Shown: positions 36,782-48,174 of the stretch, piece after piece
Layout of the letters: each line of letters starts with the position of its first letter
How positions within the stretch are numbered: position 1 is the stretch's first letter
NCBI RefSeq assembly: GCF_028583425.1
Contig: NC_072796.1
Coordinates: 88,431,464-88,495,463, forward strand
Length of the DNA stretch: 64,000 bases
DNA from: Eublepharis macularius
Taxonomy: Eukaryota > Chordata > Lepidosauria > Squamata > Eublepharidae
Direction: 5' to 3'
Notes under the pieces: generated by a model
What the model was told of the DNA's origin: nothing
The model's input: only the letters and a program-made list of their open reading frames with translations
Databases searched by the model: none
Position numbers and translations under genes: made by a program

Positions 36782-39677
36782 TTGCTACAAACTAGCAAAA
36801 ATGATTACGATCTCCTGGCTGTTCTGAATTTTGATCCAAACGATTCCCTTCCAAATTTTTTTAACCTCGCCAGGTCTTCCAAAGACTCTCATATTAACCA
36901 GGTGGGCATTTTCCTTACTAAATTCTGTGTGGAATTTGATAAATTGGCCCTGAATGGTTCTCATGATGGTGATACCTCTGGGAAATTCACCTTTGCATCC
37001 AGTAGAGGTTGCAGTGTTTTGGATTGCATTTTAATCCCTCTACCGTTTAAAGCTTATGTAGAGCTCTTTTACATTGATGTTCGTACGGAGAGCGATCATT
37101 TCCCCCTTGTTGGTTTAATCAAACCCCAGACACATTTTGATCTTGGCTCTGCTCCTCTAGTTAAAGAATCACTTTCTGAGCCTCTCCCCAGACTCATTTG
37201 GTTGCGTAATCTCACAGAGAGAGCTCAGAAGTTAATTACCAAGCAAGCAATTAAAGATTTGTGTTCCTCTTCAAACCCAGTAGAGGTTATAGCTTTATAT
37301 GATACCTTAGTCTCGAATTTCATTTCTCTACTTGATTCTACTCCCAGTCTGATTCCTAAACATAAACCCAAGTATAATACATGGTATAATGGAGAATGTT
37401 TACATTTGAAATCCACTCTTTGCTCCATTTATCATCGCTTTCAGTCCCAAAAAAAGCCCTCCGTTTTGAAGGAATATTTTAATGTTAAGCAACAGTTATC
37501 AGATTTAGTCAAGGCTAAGAGGTCTCAATACGCTAGGGAACGGATGACAGAGGCAGTCAAGTCAAACGATAGTGGAAAATTCTGGGCCTTAATTTCTGGT
37601 GTCTCACAAGCAAAAATAATTCCCTCACCATCAATTCCTTCCCAAACCTGGTTCTCATATTTTCTAAAGCTTTTTAGTGATGATGGCGCTAGCTTCCCTA
37701 ATGTTATCGAGCCTAACACCTCTATGATGCCTGAATGGCTTCCTGTATCTCCGAAGGATGTCATTACTTTGATTTCACACCTCAAACTAAAAAAGGCCCC
37801 GACGCAGTCACCTCAGAACTATTGAAATCTAACCCTGAATGGTGGGTTCACCCCTTGGCAGCTCTGTTTTCCATGATAAATAACACTGGAATAATGCCAA
37901 AGTCATGGACAAACGGAATCATCATACCCATTTTTAAAAAGGGTGAGCCGTCTTCACCCGATAACTATAGGCCAATCAGCCTACTGTCAGTAGTTGGTAA
38001 ACTTTATGCTAAATATTATTTAACCAAACTAGAAGGCTGGATGTGGGACCATAACATTCTACGCCCAGAACAAATAGGGTTTCGTCGAGGAAAATCTACC
38101 TTGGATCACTGTATAGCATTGTCCCATCTAATTGCTAAATACAGTGGGAAACCCGGTAACAAGCTCTTTGCTGCCTTTCTAGATCTCAAAGCAGCGTTTG
38201 ACTCAATCCCAAGAGATCTTCTGTGGGATAAAGTGGCCAGAATGAATATGGAGCCCAGACTACTCTTTTTAGTTAAAAAACTTTACACAGACACTAGCTG
38301 TCAGGTTAAATCCACCCTTTCAGGAAATCTAACCACTAAAATTCCAATTTGCAAAAGGGTCAAACAGGGCTGCATTCTTCCCCCTCATTGTTTAATCTGT
38401 TTCTAAATTATCTGGGCCCTACCCTGACCAAAATTGACGGTCATTTCCCCAAAATTGGCCACTGCCATATTCCAGTTCTCCTATATGCGGATGATGCCAT
38501 TTTATTATCATGCTCTCAAATTGGACTGAAGCGACTTCTACACCAATGCTTGACCTACTGTAATAATAACAGGCTAACTTTGAATGATAAGAAAACAAAG
38601 ATTATAGTCGTTGCTAAAGCCTGGGAACAGTTTGCATGGTCAATTCAAGGAAACCCTATCGAGCAGGTAAAAAACTTTAAATATCTGGGGATTAACTTTT
38701 TCTACAAGGGGGGGGTGATGGGCTACACACCGCAAAGGCGTTATCAATGTAGCAAGAAATAATGCAGCCACTATCACCCGATTTTTCTATCTGAGAGGCA
38801 ACAGGTACGTTCTCATGGCTTTAAAAGCCTTTAATGCCAAATTGAGCTCTCAACTCCTTTATGGAGTGCCCGTATGGATTAGTGCAGTCAATCACTCAAT
38901 AGAGGAGGTACAATCTTACTTCCTACGGAAAACTCTGGGACTTCCTAACTGTGTCCCATACGCTGCAATCTGTCTTGAAAACGGACAGATGTTGTTGGAA
39001 ACTCTGGCCTGGCTTCTAACAATCAAATTCTGGCTTCGCCTTCTATTTAATTCCGACTCAAATTCCTTTACTTTTCTAATGCTCTCAGACTTCCATGAAT
39101 TCAAGTGTTGGAGCTAATCCACAAAAAAGTTAGGTGTATGGGTATATCTTTGGAATCACTTTACCTTGCATCTGCTTCAACAGCATTTCCGACAATTAAA
39201 CGGAGGCTCTTAGACATTGTTTCAGTACCTGACTGAGGCAGCTAGGAAAACCTGTTCCCCAATTCACCTGAGAATGCCTCTGTCATCTGGTCAGTTAGCC
39301 GCCTATTTCTGCTCTCTAACTGATCCCTATCAAAGAAGGGCACTAATGCTGGCCAGATTCAACATACTGCCTTCAGCCATTTTCGTTGCCAAGGGACCCC
39401 TTATGAACTCAGAAAATGCCCTTGTGGCCTGGGTGTCATTGAATCTGTTTCCCATGTTCTCTTATACTGTTTATTTTATTCTAAGATCCGAGACAAACTT
39501 TTGAACTCCTTTCTTTATTCATGGTGTGGCCTTTCTGATAATGTCAAGGTCCAGCGATTACTATCTGGTCACAACTTTTCTATAACCTCTAATATGGCTA
39601 GTTTTCTTCAATCTGTATCAGGGAAGCTATCAACTAATTTTATTGTACCTTTTTTCACTTTGACATGCCAATAAAGG

Positions 39678-39679
<2 letters not shown>
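36782..39679 (+). pseudogene. Decayed non-LTR retrotransposon (endonuclease C-terminus, reverse transcriptase, C2HC motif)
   Basis: Successive plus-strand frames encode the end of an apurinic-type endonuclease (SVLDCILI and ESDHFPL, about 37009-37120). A reverse transcriptase follows, with NYRPISLLS, FLDLKAAFDS and the catalytic YADD at 38484-38495, and then a C-terminal zinc knuckle KCPCG...H....C near 39400-39480. The order and motifs fit the R1/Jockey/I group; a Vingi-type element is plausible. The N-terminal endonuclease and ORF1 are missing, so the copy is 5' truncated. Frameshifts near 37.8, 38.38 and 38.75 kb and several stops break it. It ends with AATAAAG and a TG-rich tail. Confidence 0.85.

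Positions 39680-39765
<86 letters not shown>
39680..39765. repeat. (TG)n(AG)n compound microsatellite
   Basis: About 16 TG units run directly into about 26 AG units, at the 3' end of the LINE; the TG part probably grew from its tail. Confidence 0.97.
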
Positions 39766-39768
<3 letters not shown>

Positions 39769-40004
39769 TAGCATCTAGTACCTAAGGATAGTCTTCTGAA
39801 AGTTCTGTTTTACAAAATCAGTCTTCAACTGCTCAAAGATAAGTAGAGCAAAAACCACATTACTACAACAAAGATAGAGGAATTTGATGACAGATGAAGT
39901 TTTGAAAAATCCAGAAATTTACAAGACTTATATATTTGAAGGAGAGTGTAGAAATTGTTTCTTGGTTTTACAAAAGTCAATTATTCCATGCTGTAGTATG
40001 ATTT

Positions 40005-41095
40005 GTGTGTTATCAAGTTACTTCCGAATTACATTGACCCTATGAATTAATGACCTCTAAAAACATCCTATAATTGACAGCCTTGCTCAGGTCTTGCAAA
40101 CTTAAAGCTGTGGCTCTCTTTCTTGAGTCAATCCATCTTATTTGAGTCTTCCTTTTTTCCTACTGCCATCAATGTTCCCTAGCATTAATGTCTTTTCCAG
40201 TGAGCAGGGCTTTTTTTCAGCTGGAATGCAGTGGAACGGAGTTCTGGAACCTCTTCAAAATGGTCACATGGCTGGTGGCCCCGCCCCCTGATCTCCAGAT
40301 AGAGGGGGAGTTTAGATTGCTCTCCACGCCGAGGGCAACCCACTGAGTTTCACTACCTCTTTTCCCTGCCAGTGAGTTTTGTCTTCTCATGATGTGACCA
40401 AAGTATGATAGCCTCAGTGTCATCATTTTAGCTTCTATGGAGAATTCAGGCTTGATTTGATCTAGAACACATTTATTTATTATTTTAGTAATCTAAGGTA
40501 TCCATAAAATTCACCTCCACCACATTTTGAATGAATCAATTTTCTTCCTGTCAAGAGTTTTTCATCGTCTAGCTTTCGGATCTATCCATAGTAATCTTCA
40601 ACAATTTCAATTTCTTCATTATCAACCTTAAAGTTGTATAATTCCTCAGTACTTTTGTCTTCTTGATATTCAGCTGTAATCCTGCTTTGGCATCTTCCCC
40701 AGTAATTGACACCTTCATCAGTAGTCATTTCAAGCCTTCGCTATTTTCTGTCAACAACGTGGTATCATCTGCATAACTCAAATTATTAATGTTCCTTCTA
40801 CCAATTTCCACTTCACCTTCATCTAAATCTAATCAAGTTTTCAATATGTATGTTCTGAATACAGATTGAACAGATAAAATGGTAAAATACATTATTTTCT
40901 CAAACCTTTGCCAATAGGAAACTATTGTTTCCCCATATTCTGTCCTAACAGTAGCCCATTGTCCAGAATACAGGTTGCATGCCAAAACAATCAGGTGCTG
41001 TGGCACAACTATTTCTTTAAAATCCTCCATAGCTTTTCATGATCCACACAGCTGAAAGCTCTAGACAACAGAGTTACCTGTAACTATTATTCATC
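40005..41095 (-). pseudogene. RTE/BovB-like LINE remnant
   Basis: On the minus strand decayed reverse-transcriptase coding sequence is readable, with a YADDTT-type motif near 40770-40790 and downstream L.LNIKKTK-like residues. The 3' part (40010-40200) with TCAAGTTACTTCCGAATTAC on the plus strand matches a repeat common in squamates. Many stops. It is interrupted by a small hAT-like element at 40205-40368. Confidence 0.65.
40197..40376. mobile_element. 164-bp hAT-like element inside the RTE remnant
   Basis: CCAGTGAG at 40197-40204 is repeated at 40369-40376. The element begins CAGGGCTTTTTTTC and ends CCTCTTTTCCCTG, so both ends carry CAGGG in inverted orientation. The surrounding RTE sequence continues on both sides. 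Confidence 0.85.
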
Positions 41096-41124
41096 AAGTA
41101 TCTTCTCAAACAGATTTTCTTCTA

Positions 41125-41960
41125 GATCAAGATAGGTAGCTGTGTTAGTCTGTCTGGAGCAGTAGAAAAGAGCAAGAGGCCAGTAGCACCTATAAGACTA
41201 ACAAAATTTTTGGTAGGGTATGAGCTTTAGTGAGTCACAGCTCATTTCTTCAGAAATAACTAGAATGTGAGTTCATCTGTCCTTGTATCTTGGAGAGTGG
41301 AGTGATTTCAGATGCTGAATGACAATAGCCAGTGAATGACAATAGCAGGCGAGATTGGAAAGGGAGGGGTATGTAGTGGGTGTGGAGAACTAGCATTGGT
41401 AATGAGAAAGGAAGCCATTGATTGTCTTGATTCAGTCCAAGTGGACACATTGTCTTGAGCTTCATTATCAGTTGCGATTCAGCAGTCTCTGTTTCTAATC
41501 TCCCTTTGAAATTCCTCTGCAGGATAACTGCTACTTTTAGGTTAGCAAATGAATGTCCTTGGAAGGTAAAAATGTTCCTCCATTGGTTTTTGAATGTTGT
41601 GGTTTCTGATGTCAGACTTATGTTTATTAATTCTTTGTCAAAGATACTGGTCAGTTTGTCCAATGTAGAGGCTGGAAGGGCATTGCTGACACGTGATGGC
41701 ATAAATCACATTAGAGGATCAGCAGGAATATGAACCTGAGATGGTATGGATGGTGTTGTTGGGTCCACTGATGGTATTGCTAGGATCTATATGACAGCAT
41801 AGTTGGCATTTTGGTTTGTTGCAGTCCTTGGTACCTGTGGGAAAGTAGCTGTTTTAGGTTAGCAGGACTGCAATTTCCCCAGGAAGTCTGTATTATCACG
41901 GACATAGCTGGGGGTATTAATAACGTTCAGTCCCAAGGGTAAATGTGCTGACAGCGCACT
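41125..41960 (-). pseudogene. Penelope-like retroelement 3' part (GIY-YIG endonuclease and terminus)
   Basis: The minus strand encodes a cysteine cluster CNKPKCQLC (near 41790-41830), then VIYAITCQQC and LYIGQT (41640-41715), the two halves of a GIY-YIG endonuclease motif. HKSDIRN follows, and a conserved tail with GLN. This order is that of Penelope-like elements. The non-coding end (41125-41260) carries a degraded hammerhead-like motif and closes with GACTAACACAGCTACC. Stops and frameshifts make it non-functional; the reverse-transcriptase part is absent here. Confidence 0.8.
41222..41253 (-). ncRNA. Degraded hammerhead-like motif at the Penelope-like terminus
   Basis: CTGAAGA (41253-41247) is followed by a TGAG...CTCA stem. 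The GAAA is mutated to TAAA, then GCTC. It is the same layout as the motifs at 4.5, 45.0 and 62.7 kb, and it is physically linked to a GIY-YIG coding region. Confidence 0.5.
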
Positions 41961-41964
41961 CTCC

Positions 41965-42560
41965 AGCCTACAAAATTGGTCAGATGAAACCAATATTATG
42001 CCCTTTCAACAGGTGAGTATTGATGGTTGACTACCTTATGTTGCATATGAGGTAGAAGAGGTCTGTAACCAGAGGTGGTGTTTTGCAATGCCCTTTCCCA
42101 TGTCAATACATCTATGAAAGAAATCAATTTTTTAAATTGTGTGAGGAATATCAGATTCATGGTCCTCGAGTACGGTAACAGAGATACAGTCCTCCTAACT
42201 TCTCTTTCCTTTCTGGAATAAGAAAGAGCTTCTCTTTGTAGGATGACCCAAGCTACCGAATTCATTGTAACAGTGTTAGGAAGCTTTTCTTCTGATTTAT
42301 GAAGCAGCCATAGTCCTTCCAAAATTGATGACTTTGTTTCTGGGAAGTATTCTCATGAAAAGGCCGTCCAGATATAGGTGTACATGAATACCCTTTATCC
42401 TGGGAGTGGCTACCACTGCAAGCATCACTTTGATAAACATTGTCAGACTGGAAGCAAGACTGAACGGTAAATTTTGGAACTGGCAACTTGTTTTGGCGGA
42501 GGAACTTGAACAATTTCCAATACGACTGGACCCTCAGATCATGGAGACAGGCTTCCATCA
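41965..42560 (-). pseudogene. DIRS-like retrotransposon remnant, reverse-transcriptase region
   Basis: Overlapping minus-strand frames read RIKGIHVHLYLDG (the YLDD catalytic box with its last Asp changed to Gly, about 42360-42420), then INQKKSFLT and LISFIDVLTW. These are the characteristic steps of DIRS-type reverse transcriptase and RNase H. Frames change at least twice. Confidence 0.7.
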
Positions 42561-42602
42561 GATCAGAACATTGGACTTACCAAGGAAGTTCCTTCTACAT
42601 GA

Positions 42603-44125
42603 GATTGAGGAGGACACCCTGATACATATGAGTTCTTCCTCCCAGAACCCCTGGAGGCTGGAAGTTGAGCTGTCCATCTCCAAAGGAGAGTGCCTGCAGT
42701 TCAGAAACCTCCACAGCTGTGAAATGACTCCATGATGAATGACTTCTGTAGGAAAAGTCATTCTCCCTCTGAGGGGCAGGACATTTTGGGTGATTCCCAC
42801 CATCCAATCAGGGAGGCAGGAAGTTAATATTTTTCTCTTTCCTGTTGGAGCATGGAACACCCCTTCTTCCAGTTCTTTCCTGCCTCCAGGAGAACAGTCA
42901 CTTCCTGTGATTTTTCTTCTGATCTTATTCTTCTATTTCCTTTCTTCCATCTCTCTACTACTGTCCTTGATCCTTTATCTTGCCTTTGGACCCCTTTCCA
43001 ATGCTTGAAAAGACTGTCTGCACTATGGAATCTAGGGATTCTAAGGATAGCTTCATGGATGAAGGGGAGGAATGCTTCACACTGGCCACCTCTGCCGCGG
43101 CGGGACCTGACCAAACTGGTGCTGATAGGCTCTTGAGGCTTGATTACGCTCCCGACAACTTTCCAGCCATAGAGCTGTTTATTCCCCCCCCCCCAAAAGG
43201 CCCGCATCTCTGAGCAAGAGCCTGGGATGGCAACGCACCTCTGCCTGGAGGCTGAGGGCAGCATCTCCCAGCAAGCCGCAGAAAAGGCAGGAAACTGCAG
43301 CGAAAGCCACACCAAAACCCACGCAGCTCAGAAAGATGTGCTGGCCAACCTCCTGATTGGAGACAATGCCACAGACCTTTCCAAGATCAGAACCTGCTTT
43401 CACTGGAGGGCGATTATCTAAGGATGGGTAACATACCTGATGACCCCAGTCTACCAGTCCCAGTTGACTTTCTTGCCCTTTTACATCAGACGATGAGAGA
43501 AGAGATAATTAAGTTCTGTCAGACCAATCCAGGGCCACCAGTAGTGGGACATCTGCTTCTTCTCCCCCCACCCCCAATCCCAGAGGTAGACAATGATGGG
43601 ATGACTAAAGCTTTCAGAAACTGCCCCTGGTCAAGGACGAAGAACATCCTTGGCAGGAGACCTGTCTTCAGACAGTGATGATAAAGAGGAGAGTGAGTTC
43701 TTCTCAGAGGAGGAAGAGGAAGAAGTCACCATACCCGAACAATCGGCTCAACTGTTCAAGCTGGAAGACTATCAATATCTGCTTACTAAGTCACTTGAGG
43801 CTTTAGACTTGCCGGAAACCTCTAATGGGAAGGAGGAAGATCCCAAGTCAGGCAAAACCATCTCTAGGCCTAAAGGGAGCAGAGAATTTTCCCCCAAGGC
43901 AGATACACCTGAAAAGATTTTCCTGTTCCCTGAGTACTTTGAAAGAGGACACCCTGATACATCTGAATTCATCCTCCCATAATCCCTGGAGGCTGGAAGT
44001 AAGTTGAGCTGTCCATCTCCAAAGGAGAGGCAGTGCCTGCTGTCTTCAGTTCAGAGACCTCCACAGCTGTGAAATGACTCCAAAATGTATCACTTGTGTC
44101 AGAAAAAAAGTCATTCTACTCTTAA
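42603..44125 (+). pseudogene. DIRS-like element: gag-like remnant between two direct repeats
   Basis: A segment of about 170 bp (42603-42775) beginning GGACACCCTGATACAT is repeated in direct orientation at about 43947-44120. Between them is a promoter-like CT-rich stretch, then plus-strand coding matter in shifting frames (43025-43980) with an acidic serine-rich region and an LFPEYFERG-like motif resembling DIRS gag. It lies head to head with the minus-strand reverse-transcriptase remnant, so two copies or a rearrangement are likely. Confidence 0.55.
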
Positions 44126-44519
44126 AGTGAAACTGATAATTAGTGAAGCAGGATTCAGAGACTGAGGACACTAGTGAAAACAGAATGTAACAAATTCAAA
44201 ATATAAACAACACAGAAGATGTGAAAAAACAGAGGCCCAGTCTTATTCACGTGGCTTCTGTGCAGTCCCATATTGTATAGAAGACCACTCGAGGTAAGTG
44301 CAACCTAATTTTACAACAGATTAAGGCTGAACAAGGGTGGGGTTAGATACTTGGTCTGGGAAGGTATCCTAAAATAATTTCTGAACTTGGGGAACACTCT
44401 GAATCTAAAAAGAATGAAGAGGAAAAACTTAGAATGTTAATTTATTAGATTTCTTACCTGCCCTCCCTGCAAGCGGGCTCAGGGCGGGTCACAATATTAA
44501 TATTACAATAGTAAAATAA

Positions 44520-44775
44520 CAATACCCAATAATAGGCTAAAATAACAGCAGCAGCAGCACTTATATACCGCTCTTCTAGACAGATCAGTGCCCTATCCAG
44601 AGTGGTGAACAAGTTAGTGTTATTATTATCCCCACAATACAGCTGGGGAGCTGGGGCTGAGAGAAGTGGCTTATCCAAGGTCACCTGCTGAGCTCATGGC
44701 AGTAGTGGGATTCGAACCAGTAGAGTGCTGATTTGCAGCTAACCACTTAACCACTGTGCTACAGCACCTCTGAAC
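44520..44775 (-). repeat. tRNA-derived SINE, well-preserved head
   Basis: On the minus strand it begins with a tRNA-like head, TAGCACAGTGGTTAAGTGG (A box) and GGTTCGAATCCCACTA (B box). GGTGACCTTGG follows, and then a body ending in GCGGTATATAAGTGCTGCTG and a run of AAT-type repeats. Related copies lie at 31033-31604 and 51535-51722. Confidence 0.85.
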
Positions 44776-44989
44776 AAACATAGTATAGAAGTTAAAAAAC
44801 ACACATCCAAGAGACGACATTTTGATGCTGGCAGACAGCATCTCTCCCCCCCACCCCGCTCAATGTTATTCCTCTCTCCTGCAAGATAAAGGTAGCTTAA
44901 GTCTCTAACTTTGTATCCTTAGTCTCAACCAGGATGTGATTTAACATATCCTCAAACAGTTTACTCCTCAGGAAGAAAAATGTCGCCAG

Positions 44990-45110
44990 ATTAATCAAGA
45001 GGAGTTAGCCATGTTAGTCTGACGAAGAGAGCTGTGGTTCTTGAAAGCTTATGCTACAATAAAGTTGGTTAGTCTTAAAGGTGCTACTGGACTCTTTACT
45101 ATTTTGCAGA
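44990..45110 (+). repeat. Short Penelope-terminus-like repeat with hammerhead-like motif
   Basis: It begins GAGTTAGCCATGTTAGTCT. CTGACGA at 45019-45025 is followed by one A, an imperfect GAGAGC/GTTCTT stem and GAAA at 45043-45046, then GCTTATGCTACAATAAAGTT and GGTGCTACTGGACTC. The distal part matches the terminus of the Penelope-like remnant at 41.2 kb. Confidence 0.7.
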
Positions 45111-45149
45111 TTAATCGGGGGTGGGTGGGGTGGTATTAACAGCTCAACT

Positions 45150-47075
45150 TTTAAGCCACAGGTTGTGCTGGCTCTAGAAGATATTTCATTGAATCCAAGA
45201 TAGTAACCATCATAAAACTAAATACTTGTTCCAGCCTATAAATATAGCTCCCCTACTTTCCACTGAACAATCATTCAGCAATTTGTACACCCACATCACC
45301 ATGGAGGTCGGAATGATAAAGGGTGTTTCTTCTGCTTCACAAGTTTACTTTTGTAATCCATTGTCTCCTTTAATGAACTTTCCCATCTTTCAGAACCACC
45401 CAATCCTGAAAATAGTGCCATGACAATGGATTTCATGCTTTATTAGAGAAAAGGTGTAATATTTTTGCATGGCCAGTATTAAATTTGTGAGCGAAGGTGA
45501 GGACTTTTCTGCCTTGAACAAACCTGGAACAAAAAACATGTGATCTGCTTCTTTATGCTTAGGGAAAACGTTGTCCCATTTAGGAAGTCTGAGAGCCTTA
45601 GATGGAGAATCATTCTCAGACAGATCAGAGAGTTCTAAACCCTTCCACTGCCTTAATGAGATGTGGGAAGCTCTTCTGAAGAAACAAAGGCACCTAAAGT
45701 GCACAACATAGTCCTTTCCATCATCGGTTATTTCCAGTTCCTCCTTATCTGAAAGTAAATCTCAGTCCTCCAATGCAAGGTGAATATCCCCATCTAAGCC
45801 AGTATGCATGACAGTAAGCAACTGGCCTTTTGCAGACTGAGATGCTTTTCTTACTGCTTTAGCTGACCAGGATGTTTTTGCTGCCCCCTGCTGGCCTTGA
45901 GTAGAAATTGTGGACCAATTTTGCATTTTAAAAGTCACGCTGAGTTTAATTAGCTCCTCAGAGGGGCTATGACTTAAGCAATTACTCTCCCTAGAGGATG
46001 ATGCCTACTCTTCTAGAGTTCCAGCAACCAGCTCTTGCACTACAGTTCTTTCACTATATCCTGAAGCCGGGGCTTCTGCCTTGAACTGGACCAAGCTGCT
46101 TGTTGGTCCCCACAAGGGACACACTGGCAGTACTGCCATTTTTTGTGCCAAAATCAGGTAAAGCAATGAAGAATTTTGTCACCCTCAAAGTCTGAAGCTT
46201 GCAGCATGCAGTAAAGGTTCTTGCTCTGGAACATGGCTATTTCTCCAAAACTATCTGAATATATAGAACCAACTTGCACTTGGGTTCTAGCAATATGGTT
46301 CTTCATTCTTTGGAGGAATTAAGTATCAGCCCTCTCTAGTGTCTCTTCTGAGAATCAATGCTCAGCCATCATGTTGGCTGAGATGGCTGGCCTTTGAAAT
46401 TCTAATGGAGGAATACCCATTTTTCCTCCCTCTCTACCTCAGAAATATAGTGCCAACTACGTCAAGTTTTGTTTGTTTATTAGTGTTTATTTATTAGCAG
46501 GACATTCTGCATAGAGATCCTATGAGAGAAGGCCTTTAAAATCAGAGGAATATCTTTTTCTCCCCTACTACATTTTATTTTGTAGCATCTAGTCTGAGGA
46601 AGAGTTCTAGCAAATTCAAAAGCTTGCACCCATTTCAGTGTCATTGTAGCTGGTTCCAGTAAAGGCATTATGTGGACTGTGATTTGTTTTTGCATTTTGA
46701 TTTCGGTATGATATGGCTGCATACTTCTTTTAGAACCCCAGTGTCTTGACTTCAATGAAAACCCGACAGTGCAATGAGTTAGAGAGAAATTAATAAGGAA
46801 CAAAGGAAGCTCTCTCTGGGAAGTTGTTTCTGGAGCTCTAAAAAATACTAGAGCTCCTGAACATTCCTGATTTCTACAGAGGCAGGAAGAGAACTGCTGA
46901 AGGTGATGAGAGGGCCCCCTCAATGATGATCAGAAGTTGTAGAAATACCCTGCCATTATAAGGAGTGGAAGTTCCCATCTGTCAAGATTATACTCTCCCT
47001 CTTTTGTGCGCAAATATTTTAAAACCCATTTAGTATCTCTAGTTCTCAATATTCTCGCTGTAACTTCACAAAAAT
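45150..47075. other. Unclassified intronic sequence
   Basis: Two minus-strand ORFs of 104 and 147 codons (45390-45704 and 46480-46923) have no motif I recognise. The stretch probably derives from old retroelements, but I cannot assign a family. Confidence 0.3.
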
Positions 47076-47084
47076 TTTGCTTTC

Positions 47085-47515
47085 TCTGTCATGGCCTCCA
47101 CCTTAAGGAATGCCCTGCCTGATGAGCTTAGGAGGGCTCCGACTCTCCTGGCTTTCTGCAAACTATGCAAAATTGAATTATTATTTTTTACACAGGAAAG
47201 AGGGCTGTATTGAAATGAAATGGTTCAGAAACACACTATGGCAAAGGGGATAGGGATTGTGAACTATTCTTTTAAGTATGCTCCTACTAAGTAATTGCAT
47301 TGGTTAATGTGTTATATTTAAATGCTTATGTTTTGTTTCAGGTTATTTCAGCTGTTTCAGATTTTTGCTTGTTTTCAGATTTTGGCAATCCAAACTGTAT
47401 GCATGGTTTTATTAGATAACCCACTTGCTGTCAGTTGTATTTGACTTACACTATGTAATCTACCTTGACTTTCAATGAACTATAAATAATTTAAATTCCA
47501 TAATGTAAATAAATG
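47085..47515 (+). repeat. L2-type LINE 3' end
   Basis: AGGAATGCCCTGCCTGATGA encodes the GNALPDELRRAP end of an L2-type ORF2. After about 350 bp of 3' UTR it ends with TGTAATCTACCTTGACTTTC and an AATAAATG-type tail. Confidence 0.7.
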
Positions 47516-47929
47516 AAGACGTTTGAACCCCATGGAGTAGGGAGTGCGGCTGAGCAGATTTCATCTATGTGACACATACAGTGGATGGCAAAAGTCATAT
47601 ACATAAATCACGTTTCAATCACCCCCTTCTAAATGATCTCTGTGGGGAAAAAAACATACAAGATTCTGCAGGATTGTGTGTCGGCTTAGTAGGAGTGGTC
47701 CACGCTGACTTACATGGCACATAAAACAGGCAGTTACGTTAACTTTACACAGATGGTAGGGAAGAATACCTAGATGAATACTTAACTCAGACTCGAGGGT
47801 CCACTGTGGATCAGTTCACCTCTCACCAGAATGATGTGCTTAATTACACTCCTTTGATTGTTCTTATATAAATGAATGGGTATCAAACATATAAATCTAA
47901 AAATAAAGTCTTGCCTCAAGAGCATTTTA

Positions 47930-48085
47930 TTTTTATTTCATTTGTATCACATCCAAGGTGGCTCAGATGGTATTCTGTCTTCCACTGTAACCTCACAATA
48001 ACCCTGTGAGATAAGTTAAACTGAAAGTGGCCCAAGGTCAACCAGCAAGCTTCCACGGCAGAGGAATTTAACAGTACTCTCCCAG
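47930..48085 (-). repeat. tRNA-derived SINE fragment, reverse orientation
   Basis: CCTCACAATAACCCTGTGAG, ATAAGTTAAACTGA and AAGGTCAACCAGCAAGCTTC match the SINE body; both ends are eroded. Confidence 0.65.
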
Positions 48086-48174
48086 GCCCTAGTTCAGGAA
48101 CTTGTGGACAACAAGATGCCTGACAGCTTCCCCAGCATCAGCCAAATGCTTTTAGAAAATGGGGGGGGGGGGCA

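Noticed and set aside
36782-39504. Long plus-strand ORFs (347, 223 and 137 codons) as host genes
   Set aside because: They carry non-LTR endonuclease and reverse-transcriptase motifs broken by frameshifts; they belong to one decayed LINE.
44700-44775. tRNA gene
   Set aside because: The A and B boxes belong to a SINE head; the sequence continues into the SINE body and a mature cloverleaf is not formed.
46480-46923. 147-codon minus-strand ORF as a gene
   Set aside because: No recognisable motif, no start context or splice support, and it lies in a retroelement-rich stretch.
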